Positions 7,489-12,907 of a DNA stretch of 12,907 nt are shown here, piece after piece. Source of the DNA: Bacteriovoracaceae bacterium UBA7317 (GTDB taxonomy: Bacteria; Bdellovibrionota; Bacteriovoracia; Bacteriovoracales; Bacteriovoracaceae); the NCBI GenBank assembly GCA_002474345.1, contig DKQD01000123.1, forward strand, positions 1 to 12,907, in the 5' to 3' direction. The notes below the pieces were generated by a model. The model was given only the letters and a program-made list of their open reading frames with translations. It ran no database searches and was not told the DNA's origin. The translations under genes and the position numbers were made by a program. Within the stretch, counting starts at the first letter, position 1. The number at the start of each line of letters is the position of its first letter.

Positions 7489-8109
7489 ATGAGCAAATTT
7501 ACATCCATCTTTAAAAAATTTGATAAAATTATATTCAAACAAGTTGATGCTTATAAATCGAGTTCATTTTATCTTCAATCATTAGATCAGTTCAATACAC
7601 TTGATGAAAATGTCCAAAAGATTATCAAACAAGTAAGCTCTTTTTTCATTATATTTTTACCCATAGCGCTTGTTTTCGCCATCTTTCTAAATAATAAAAA
7701 AATTGGTGATAGAGTCAAATTTAAGAGAGATATCCTAAAAACTCTTTACTCAATCGATTCCAAAAATAGGCAACTTTCCTTCTACGAAAATAGGATCGCA
7801 AGTCCCTATAAAATCTCGTCTAAAAAAGATCTTAAAAATAGAATCATAAATGTTGCTAGAGCAAACAGTATTAGCTCTCAAAAAATAGTCATTGGAAACT
7901 ATAGTCAACTTCAAGGTACTAGCAGGTTAAGTCAGACACAGGCGAAAATAAGCTTTAAAGATCTTTCTACGAAAGAACTTACCAAGCTGCTCGCGGGACT
8001 GGTTAAAAAAGAAAAAGTTAAAATATCTGATATGAGTATAAAGGTTGATACAAAAGAACGCCTCCTAAAAGGCCATATAAGTGTTATCCACTTTTCTAAA
8101 ACAAAATAA
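7489..8109 (+). CDS. gspM: T2SS assembly protein GspM (PilO-like)
   Basis: This is a bitopic inner-membrane protein that pairs with GspL in the assembly platform. The 206 residues comprise a short cytoplasmic part, one hydrophobic segment at about residues 49-68 (VSSFFIIFLPIALVFAIFLN), a helical stretch, and a periplasmic domain with the alternating strand/helix pattern of the GspM ferredoxin-like fold. Sequence identity to named GspM proteins is not obvious by eye. The assignment rests on topology, size and place directly after gspL (8 nt gap, with an AAAGG before the ATG). PilO is the equivalent in type IV pilus systems. The C-terminal half is Lys-rich, like the rest of the cluster. Confidence 0.78.
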   Translation: MSKFTSIFKKFDKIIFKQVDAYKSSSFYLQSLDQFNTLDENVQKIIKQVSSFFIIFLPIALVFAIFLNNKKIGDRVKFKRDILKTLYSIDSKNRQLSFYENRIASPYKISSKKDLKNRIINVARANSISSQKIVIGNYSQLQGTSRLSQTQAKISFKDLSTKELTKLLAGLVKKEKVKISDMSIKVDTKERLLKGHISVIHFSKTK

Positions 8110-8129
8110 TGAATGAGTTTATAAGATGA
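8109..8129 (+). other. Six-codon mini-ORF bridging gspM stop and gspN start
   Basis: ATG at 8109-8111 overlaps the gspM stop (TAATG). The frame encodes MNEFIR and stops at TGA 8127-8129, which overlaps the gspN ATG (ATGA at 8126-8129). It may pass ribosomes from gspM to gspN, since gspN lacks a clear SD. It could equally be chance in AT-rich sequence. Confidence 0.2.
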
Positions 8130-9061
8130 GAAAAAAAATTATTCTAGAGGATGACTTAAAAGATGAAATCTACAGTGAATTTCCTTTATCAAAAATCTCT
8201 GTTTTTTTCCTCGCAATTATCCTTATTATCTTAGGATTTTCATTAAATTTTCCTCTCAAAGAAAAAGTCAGTGCAATTATTTTAACAGAACTAAAAAAAA
8301 ATAAGGCTTGCCCTGTTCTTTTTGAAAGCCTTGATTTTAATATTTTAAACCCCGGTTTAATTATTAATAATGTTCTCGTAAGTGGTAGATGCTTTCAAAA
8401 CCCAAGCTCAAACCTCACTTTTAAAGATATTAAAGTTAATTTTTCCTTGCCTTCACTAAGTCCTCCAGGGTTAAAGTTCAAAACTGAAATCTCCAAGGGT
8501 CGTTCTCTCATTAGGGCTTTTCCGGCCATAAGCATTGCCTCTTCAAAAGTTGATATCGACCCGTCCTCAAAAATAAGGCTCCAGGACTTCTCAGAAATAA
8601 CAAGTGGTAAAGTTGATTTAAAAGGTGATGTAAAGATTAGTGGAGATATGTCCTTAAAAGGCAGCAAGGTTCAAGGAACTCAATTCACTTTAAAATCCAA
8701 CAACATAACGCTGCCCGCCCAAACAGTAAATAACTTCAACATTCCTCTAATTCCACTTGGAAAACTTATATTAAAAGCCAAAATGAATAGGAGAGGGCTT
8801 TTGACCATACAATCTTTTAAAGCTGGAAGTGACGCCTCGCCTGTTTTGCTGGAAGTAGAGGGAAGTATGAAGGTCAATCAAAGGTATATTGGTAGGTCCA
8901 CTTATGACCTTAAGGGGAAGATTAATTTCTCTGAACAATTTTACAAGAAAGATTTCCCAATTCTTAATTTATTTTTAAGTGGTAAACAAAAAGACTCAAA
9001 AGGCTACTTTAGTTTCACCCTAAGAGGCTCTGTCATGTCACCCCGTTTCAAGCTTAGGTAA
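8126..9061 (+). CDS. gspN: T2SS protein GspN, AsmA-like type
   Basis: The 311-residue protein has a short cytoplasmic N-terminus, one membrane segment at about residues 23-43, and a periplasmic domain made mainly of beta strands. Repeating patterns of the AsmA/GspN kind (VDLKGDVKISGDMSLKGSKV; LLEVEGSMKV; FTLRGSVMSPRFKLR) are visible. The ending 'RGSVMSPRFKL' is characteristic of GspN proteins found in T2SS clusters of Leptospira, Myxococcus-type and Bdellovibrio-type bacteria. GspN is an inner-membrane T2SS accessory whose exact role is unsettled; in some species it is dispensable. It starts 16 nt after gspM and is the last gsp gene here. Note that gspC, which often co-occurs, is not seen in this window. 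Confidence 0.82.
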   Translation: MRKKIILEDDLKDEIYSEFPLSKISVFFLAIILIILGFSLNFPLKEKVSAIILTELKKNKACPVLFESLDFNILNPGLIINNVLVSGRCFQNPSSNLTFKDIKVNFSLPSLSPPGLKFKTEISKGRSLIRAFPAISIASSKVDIDPSSKIRLQDFSEITSGKVDLKGDVKISGDMSLKGSKVQGTQFTLKSNNITLPAQTVNNFNIPLIPLGKLILKAKMNRRGLLTIQSFKAGSDASPVLLEVEGSMKVNQRYIGRSTYDLKGKINFSEQFYKKDFPILNLFLSGKQKDSKGYFSFTLRGSVMSPRFKLR

Positions 9062-9086
9062 TAGACGCACCGCAAATGCTTTTACA

Positions 9087-9125
9087 CTCCTCCTCCAAGC
9101 TGATAGGTTCTTGTAACTGGAGGAG
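9087..9125 (+). promoter_or_regulatory. Predicted hairpin sequestering the ispA Shine-Dalgarno
   Basis: CTCCTCCA (9090-9097) is perfectly complementary to TGGAGGAG (9118-9125), which contains the GGAGG SD of ispA (9119-9123), 9 nt before its ATG at 9133. The left arm is part of CTCCTCCTCCA (9087-9097), so slipped registers are also possible. Inside the 20-nt loop, GTT (9107-9109) can pair with AAC (9115-9117) and extend the stem across a bulge. The stem is GC-rich compared with the surrounding AT-rich sequence. If formed, it would hide the SD and reduce initiation. Confidence 0.55.
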
Positions 9126-9132
9126 CTACCAA

Positions 9133-10134
9133 ATGTACACAGAGCAGCATAAAAAGACACCTGAAGTGGACTCAATTCACAACGAAATTTCTCAAAATTT
9201 GAAAGAACATTTAAGACAATGCATTCCAAATCAATTGATGAAAGATGTATACGAATATTGTGTCCTTCCTCCTGGAAAGCTTTTTCGACCCAAGCTTGTT
9301 TATGCAATAGCTAAAGATTTATCAAAAGAAGCGAACCTTCAAGTCACTCAAAACCATCAATACCTAGCAAGCTTTGTTGAAGTCCACCATGCCTACACCT
9401 TAGTACATGATGACCTCCCTTGCATGGATGATGATGACTTTAGAAGGAATAAACCCTCTGCTCACAAGGCTTATGGAGAATGGAAAGCACTCCTAGCAGG
9501 GGATGGCTTGTTAAACATTTCATATGAACTTCTTTCCAAGGTCTACTCACCACATTTAAACCTTATTCTCAAAATTATTACACGATGCCTTGGACCTAAA
9601 GGTTTAATACAAGGCCAGGTCTTAGACCTGAGCCATGAAACGTTAAAGTCCTTTGATTCGATAAAGGAAGTTCATGAACTAAAAACAGCACGCCTGATTC
9701 AAGTTGCATTGTTAACAAGTTACTTAGTCATTGAAAGCCCAAAAGATAACTTATCATTTAAGTATAGAATATCTCTTGAGCTACTTAAACTAGGTAAAGC
9801 AATGGGCCTTGCTTTTCAATTCATTGATGACTTAAGTGAATTAACTTCTGAAAATTTAACAAAACATGAGTTAGAAATTAATCCATGGCTTAACCATTCT
9901 AGAAAAGTTTTAGAGGAACTAAGTAGTAATTTAATTAAAATAGAGAATATTATTGAAAAAAGAAAGCTCTATCAGTTTGATGTAACATTTAAAGAGTATA
10001 TCTTCAAAATGAATAAAGCGATCACCTCAAACATTGGAAATATTTTGAAAAATTTTGAAGCCCATCAAAAAGATAAGCTTCAGGAAAAAGACTTAGTCCC
10101 AATCATGAGACTGCTTCAAAGAATTGGTCAATGA
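9133..10134 (+). CDS. ispA: Polyprenyl (farnesyl/geranyl-type) diphosphate synthase with divergent second Asp motif
   Basis: This trans-isoprenyl diphosphate synthase-family enzyme condenses IPP with allylic diphosphates in isoprenoid biosynthesis. The start at 9133 is chosen for the strong GGAGG 9 nt upstream; an ATG at 9076 would add 19 unconserved residues. The protein has 333 residues. Substrate-binding PGKLFRPKL lies at about residue 50. The first Asp-rich motif is canonical for short-chain enzymes: HDDLPCMDDDD (DD at 93-94, D at 99-102) followed by RR. GEWKALLAGDGL, IQGQVLDL and a Lys-Thr pair (KTARLIQ) are also present. The second motif reads FQFIDDLSE (232-236), with Glu replacing the last Asp, and the usual GK..D..K.TYP segment after it is replaced by ENLTKHELEINPW. 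Activity is therefore uncertain. Its 3' end overlaps the converging MerR gene. Confidence 0.85.
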   Translation: MYTEQHKKTPEVDSIHNEISQNLKEHLRQCIPNQLMKDVYEYCVLPPGKLFRPKLVYAIAKDLSKEANLQVTQNHQYLASFVEVHHAYTLVHDDLPCMDDDDFRRNKPSAHKAYGEWKALLAGDGLLNISYELLSKVYSPHLNLILKIITRCLGPKGLIQGQVLDLSHETLKSFDSIKEVHELKTARLIQVALLTSYLVIESPKDNLSFKYRISLELLKLGKAMGLAFQFIDDLSELTSENLTKHELEINPWLNHSRKVLEELSSNLIKIENIIEKRKLYQFDVTFKEYIFKMNKAITSNIGNILKNFEAHQKDKLQEKDLVPIMRLLQRIGQ

Positions 10135-10599
10135 GACAATCCCATTCAACTTTTTCTTAGCAAGAACTAACTTTTCTAATTCTTCTGGATTTAAAGCAAA
10201 CCCCTCTTCAGTTTTGATTTTTTGATCTGACCCAAAAATCTTTTTATCTTTTTGAGAGCTTTCAAAAATAGGCCCTTTAGCTTCAGGCTTTGGCCCGTCT
10301 ATTACTATTTCAGGTGGACAATGCGGGCTTAATTCAGGTTTTACGACTCTTAACTTTAATTCAAGCTTAGTTTTTTCTATCGTCAATTTTTCTTCAAAAA
10401 GGAGTTTTTTTATAAGAGAGATCGCTTCTATATCTTGATGATCATAATAACGGATATCATTTTCATCGATTCTTGGAGAAATTTCATGAAATTCACTTTC
10501 CCAAAACCTCAGAACATAAGGTTTTACACCGGCGATACTGCATACTTCGTTAATTTTAAAAGTTTTACCTTGGACTGTTTGAGGTATTAAGTTGGCCAT
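10093..10599 (-). CDS. MerR-family transcriptional regulator next to ihfA
   Basis: The start at 10599 (MANLIPQTVQGKTF) is chosen because AGGGAG lies 6 nt upstream on the coding strand; the longer frame from 10635 adds 12 unconserved residues. The protein has 168 residues. A winged-helix MerR DNA-binding domain spans about residues 13-80: KTFKINEVCSIAGVKPYVLRFWE, then IRYYDHQDIEAISLIKKLLFEEKLTIEKTK. The rest is a Pro/Lys-rich linker and a short helix (LNPEELEKLVLAKKKLNGIV) rather than a known ligand-binding domain; no metal-binding Cys cluster is seen. MerR genes of this type sit beside ihfA in many proteobacteria, and here it lies 227 bp downstream of ihfA on the same strand. It converges on and overlaps the end of ispA by 42 bp. 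The regulated genes cannot be told from the sequence. Confidence 0.88.
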   Translation of the reverse strand: MANLIPQTVQGKTFKINEVCSIAGVKPYVLRFWESEFHEISPRIDENDIRYYDHQDIEAISLIKKLLFEEKLTIEKTKLELKLRVVKPELSPHCPPEIVIDGPKPEAKGPIFESSQKDKKIFGSDQKIKTEEGFALNPEELEKLVLAKKKLNGIVSLTNSLKQSHDWD

Positions 10600-10826
10600 T
10601 CTTATCTCCCTGAAAAGGCACTCGTATAAAACCATTTTTACTAACCTTATTTAATCATTTAAAAATTTGATTGTCGTTGGCAAATTGTTTTGATTTTTTC
10701 AAAAAAATAAAAAAATGACATTTTTAAGTGAAAGTTGGATAACCTTTACTAAAGAGAGACCACCTTTCATTTGGTATTCTTTTTATTTTCCGAATTATTT
10801 TTTAAGAACAAAGCTGACCAGCTAAA
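10600..10826. other. AT-rich spacer between ihfA and the MerR gene
   Basis: This 227 bp spacer holds no open frame that I would call a gene. Besides the IHF-like site it contains long A and T runs (10690-10725), an AT-only inverted repeat around AAAAATGACATTTTT (about 10711-10725), and a short GC-containing palindrome AGCTG-AC-CAGCT at 10812-10823 just after the ihfA stop. The palindrome could be a weak terminator on the - strand, followed by TTTGTTCTT, but its stem is only about 4-5 bp. No convincing -35/-10 pair is evident for the MerR gene. Confidence 0.5.
10660..10672 (-). promoter_or_regulatory. Exact match to IHF binding consensus upstream of the MerR gene
   Basis: On the - strand AATCAAATTTTTA matches WATCAANNNNTTR, the E. 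coli IHF consensus, at every fixed position. Oligo-A/T tracts, which favour IHF binding, lie alongside. A second AATCAA (10695-10690) lies exactly 23 bp upstream, followed by TTTG with one extra spacer base. The site is in the spacer between ihfA and the MerR gene, 61 bp before the MerR start codon. The consensus is fairly loose in AT-rich DNA, so this is a candidate only. Confidence 0.4.
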
Positions 10827-11222
10827 TTAGGCTTCTCTCTCTTCAATATTTGAAATAAAAGAGTTTATCGCCCGATCACTTCCTTCTTTCGGAAGAATCG
10901 ACTTATCTTCAACTCCATTATTATCAATCCTGTGTGAATATCGAGAAGTGACATCTTCTTTTAATACTTGTGAAGGCTTAAAAGTAAGAACCCTTCTAGC
11001 AGATATTTCCATAGAAGAACCGGTTTGGGGGTTTCTTCCTGTCCTTGTCTGCTTATCTCTGATAGAAAAATTGCCAAAGCCCGAAATTTTAACTTTCTCG
11101 CCCTTTGCAAGTGTTTCTTTCATAATTTTGAAGACTAGGTCTACGAGATCGGATGCTTCTTTCTTAGAAAATCCAGCTTCTTTATAGACTCTTTCTACAA
11201 TATCGGCTTTTGTAAGACTCAT
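10827..11222 (-). CDS. ihfA: Integration host factor alpha subunit, with C-terminal extension
   Basis: This is a DNA-bending HU/IHF-family protein that acts as a dimer with IHF beta in nucleoid organisation, transcription and recombination. The fold is complete: helices at residues 1-40, KISGFGNFSIRDK at 46-57, and the DNA-contacting arm with RTGRNPQTG around residue 65, where the DNA-intercalating Pro is retained, then ARRVLTFKPSQVLK. The start has a strong SD (GGAGGA, 6 nt spacing). IHF alpha rather than HU is favoured by the arm sequence and the adjacent MerR gene. At 131 residues it exceeds the usual roughly 99 by about 32. The extra tail (SHRIDNNGVEDKSILPKEGSDR and on to EEREA) is mixed-charge with an acidic end and no recognisable domain. 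A terminator for the upstream topoisomerase gene separates it from that gene, so ihfA should have its own promoter. Confidence 0.9.
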   Translation of the reverse strand: MSLTKADIVERVYKEAGFSKKEASDLVDLVFKIMKETLAKGEKVKISGFGNFSIRDKQTRTGRNPQTGSSMEISARRVLTFKPSQVLKEDVTSRYSHRIDNNGVEDKSILPKEGSDRAINSFISNIEEREA

Positions 11223-11300
11223 ATATTTTCCTCCATGAAAAGCAATCTCATATAAGTATTACACCGCAATAGGTTATCAAAAAAGTGTACCGATTGCACT

Positions 11301-11330
11301 AAAAATAAAAGAGGTTAGTTCCTACCAACC
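11301..11330 (-). terminator. Rho-independent terminator after the ParC-like gene
   Basis: Read on the - strand, GGTTGGT (11330-11324) pairs with ACTAACC (11319-11313), a 7-bp stem with one G-T wobble around an AGGA tetraloop. The T-rich run TCTTTTATTTTT follows at once (11312-11301). It begins 20 nt after the stop of the topoisomerase gene, as expected for its terminator. Confidence 0.7.
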
Positions 11331-11350
11331 ACGCTTTTCACTTGAAAAAA

Positions 11351-12814
11351 TTAATTTTTCTTCTTTGCTTTTTTAGCTTTTTTAGACGCTTTCTTAGTAG
11401 ACTTTTTCGTCTGCTTTTCTATTTCTTTATAAACCTTCTTTTTTTCACTTTCTCTAGACTTGATCAGGTTATCAATCTTATCTCTTACTTCGATAAGTTC
11501 CTCTACGAGCTTCTTTTTTATCAAAGTCGAAGAGTTGGCTATTTTGGTATATTTTTTTAAGCTGGCCTTATCATTTTCAACCATCAGAACTCTTTTTTGA
11601 ACTTCTTCTTTTGTCATCCGATAAATGGCCATGTCTGCCAAATAGTCTCTGTTAATATATTTTTGCTTTTCTAAATATTCGATAAATGTCTTTCTGTTCT
11701 TTGATTTAGTGGCTTTTTCATACTCTTTCTTTTTAATAAACTTAATAATTTCATTATTTAGCCTAATTTTTTCCTCTAAATCTTTAGAAAATAATTGGTA
11801 ACGCTTTTTAACTACATCTAATCTTCTCAAGGTAAATATTTCAATGATTTCTTCTGGAGTTTCAAATATTTTTATTCCATCGTCTGTTATCAGAGTATAG
11901 TTTGGAACTTGGGAAGTACTACAGCCCAATTTTTCTTTAACTTCATCAAGTGATGGAGACTCTCCACGCTTAAAAATAAGCTCAACTTTTATTTTATTAT
12001 CAACAGAGGAATCTATAAAATCTTTGAGAAAACCTGAATCAATGAATTTCGATAAATAGCGGTAAAGTCTGGTTGAATCATAATTTCTTGGGATTTCTGT
12101 TATATATATCTTTTCTCCAACCTGCTCAAACTTCATGCGGTAAAGAATTCTACCTCTAGAGTCTACTTCTATCTTTTGGTCATAATTGTTGACAAAAGGC
12201 TTTAGCTTTTTAGGTTTCCCGGTCTCAACCATTTTTATCATAGAATCAATTACTTCTTTATGACTGAAGCTTGGAATGACTGAAGAAAATCCTGTTCCAA
12301 TTCCCTCTGCACCATTAAGAAGCATAATAGGAAGTTTAGGATAAAGGGCCTTAGGCTCCATAACCTTTTCGTCATAGTTGGAAACCATATCTACCTGGTT
12401 CATATCATCAAATAGTATAATTTTTGCCAATTCTCCCAATTTACATTCAATATACCTAGAAGCTGCTGGAGAAGTTTCCATTCTTTCTCCAAAATACCCC
12501 TTTTTATCAATTAAAGGGTAGTTATTAGAGAAAGTATAATCCTGAGCAAGATTAACAATCGCACTCTCAATGGAAGCTGGTCCATGAGGATGCAATGTTA
12601 GAACAAGGCCTGTGGCAGCGGAGACCTTCTGGAGCCCCTTACTTTGATATTTCCAAAGAGTGTAAAGGATTCTTCTTTGTACTGGCTTCAAACCATCTTG
12701 AAGATAAGGAATTGCTCGATCCATCAAGGTATAGATTTGATAATTTCTATAATCCTCCCGAACTATTTTATTCAAGGGAATCGATTCTAAAGAATGAAGA
12801 TAATTTTCTTCCAT
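11351..12814 (-). CDS. parC: Compact type IIA DNA topoisomerase A subunit (ParC/GyrA-like) without beta-pinwheel domain
   Basis: This is the breakage-reunion subunit of a type IIA topoisomerase (487 residues), which cuts and rejoins both DNA strands with a B-subunit partner. MDRAIPYLQDGLKPVQRRILYTLW (31-54) and LHPHG (74-78) mark the winged-helix domain. The catalytic Arg-Tyr pair is R120-Y121 in AASRYIECKL. The tower region carries LLNGAEGIGTGFSS (166-178). The C-gate coiled coil (about 330-450) contains FTLRRLDVVKKRY. The protein then ends in a Lys-rich tail (about 452-487), so the C-terminal DNA-wrapping beta-pinwheel of GyrA/ParC is absent, as in short chlamydial ParC. The positions equal to E. 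coli GyrA Ser83 and Asp87 are Ala80 and Ser84. AGGA lies 7 nt before the start. It begins 22 nt after a Lys-rich gene end, probably parE. Whether it is topoisomerase IV or a paralogue cannot be settled here. Confidence 0.85.
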   Translation of the reverse strand: MEENYLHSLESIPLNKIVREDYRNYQIYTLMDRAIPYLQDGLKPVQRRILYTLWKYQSKGLQKVSAATGLVLTLHPHGPASIESAIVNLAQDYTFSNNYPLIDKKGYFGERMETSPAASRYIECKLGELAKIILFDDMNQVDMVSNYDEKVMEPKALYPKLPIMLLNGAEGIGTGFSSVIPSFSHKEVIDSMIKMVETGKPKKLKPFVNNYDQKIEVDSRGRILYRMKFEQVGEKIYITEIPRNYDSTRLYRYLSKFIDSGFLKDFIDSSVDNKIKVELIFKRGESPSLDEVKEKLGCSTSQVPNYTLITDDGIKIFETPEEIIEIFTLRRLDVVKKRYQLFSKDLEEKIRLNNEIIKFIKKKEYEKATKSKNRKTFIEYLEKQKYINRDYLADMAIYRMTKEEVQKRVLMVENDKASLKKYTKIANSSTLIKKKLVEELIEVRDKIDNLIKSRESEKKKVYKEIEKQTKKSTKKASKKAKKAKKKN

Positions 12815-12836
12815 TTTAATATCCTATTTACTTAAC

Positions 12837-12907
12837 TTATTTTTTTTTGGAAGCTGTTTTCTTAGTTACTTTTTTCTTAGTTACTTTTTTCTTAGTTACT
12901 TTTTTCT
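12837..12907 (-). CDS. C-terminal end of an unidentified gene, possibly ParE (5' part outside window)
   Basis: On the - strand the only open frame entering from the window edge encodes KKVTK-KKVTK-KKVTK-KTASKKK and stops at TAA (12839-12837). No catalytic domain is visible, so the function rests on context only. The gene lies 22 nt upstream of the ParC-like gene on the same strand, where parE is the expected partner, and that protein has a similar Lys-rich tail. A Lys/Thr/Ala-rich end of this sort would also fit a histone H1-like or other nucleic-acid-binding protein. Confidence 0.5.
   Translation of the reverse strand, partial: KKVTKKKVTKKKVTKKTASKKK
12861..12907 (+). repeat. 15-bp tandem repeat encoding KKVTK units
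   Basis: CTTAGTTACTTTTTT occurs three times without mismatch (12861-12875, 12876-12890, 12891-12905), and the first two bases of a fourth copy reach the window edge. The array keeps frame on the - strand and codes for the repeated five-residue basic unit KKVTK. Being a perfect in-frame array, it is prone to copy-number change without frameshift. Confidence 0.9.

Noticed and set aside
9076..9132. N-terminal extension of the polyprenyl synthase from ATG 9076
   Set aside because: The added 19 residues look unconserved, no SD precedes the ATG, and the strong GGAGG at 9119-9123 is correctly spaced for ATG 9133.
10600..10635. 12-residue extension of the MerR protein
   Set aside because: AGGGAG is well placed for the internal Met, and the extension lies outside the conserved domain.
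10812..10823. Palindrome after ihfA as a strong terminator
   Set aside because: The stem is only about 4-5 bp with a very short loop, and the T-run is interrupted; mentioned only within the spacer entry.
11223..11300. ihfA promoter built on TTGATA
   Set aside because: No -10 hexamer with acceptable match lies 16-18 nt downstream on the - strand, although a promoter is expected somewhere here.
11342..11560. Plus-strand frame opposite the Lys-rich tail of the ParC-like gene
   Set aside because: It is the complement of AAA/AAG codons, which gives a Phe/Leu-rich spurious protein; no SD and no family resemblance.
1..12907. Mobile element, CRISPR array or defence island
   Set aside because: No transposase, integrase, direct-repeat/spacer array or defence domain is visible; all larger frames belong to core families.

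Overview
The window is AT-rich (about one third GC by eye) and almost fully coding. It holds a long type II secretion system (T2SS) operon on the + strand, followed by a polyprenyl synthase gene. A converging set of - strand genes follows: a MerR-type regulator, IHF alpha, a type IIA topoisomerase A subunit, and the tail of a partner gene. The gene set (gspE-F-G-H-I-J-K-L-M-N with a GspN of the AsmA-like delta-proteobacterial/Leptospira type, plus IHF alpha next to a MerR gene) and the low GC suggest a member of Bdellovibrionota, perhaps a Halobacteriovorax/Bacteriovorax relative. This is inferred from gene content; no ribosomal marker is present.

Region 1 (1-9061, + strand): the end of gspE (ATPase), gspF (inner-membrane platform), five pseudopilins (gspG, H, I, J, K), a 149 bp gap with inverted repeats, then gspL, gspM and gspN. 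Together they encode the motor, platform and pseudopilus of a T2SS. The outer-membrane secretin gspD, gspC and the prepilin peptidase gspO are not in the window. Spacing is tight (ATGA overlap at gspI/gspJ, 1 nt at gspH/gspI, 8 nt at gspL/gspM).

Region 2 (9062-10134, + strand): an ispA-like trans-isoprenyl diphosphate synthase with an intact first and a degenerate second aspartate-rich motif. Its strong Shine-Dalgarno (SD) sequence is perfectly complementary to a CU-rich stretch just upstream, so a translation-control hairpin is likely.

Region 3 (10093-12907, - strand, read right to left): the Lys-rich C-terminus of an unidentified protein (probably ParE), a compact ParC-like subunit without the beta-pinwheel domain, a good Rho-independent terminator, ihfA with a C-terminal extension, a 227 bp AT-rich spacer with an exact IHF consensus, and a MerR-family gene whose 3' end overlaps ispA by 42 bp.

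I see no mobile element, CRISPR array, tRNA, rRNA or clear horizontal island. This is mostly conserved core machinery; the oddities are regulatory structures and lineage-specific protein insertions and tails rather than an evident new system.
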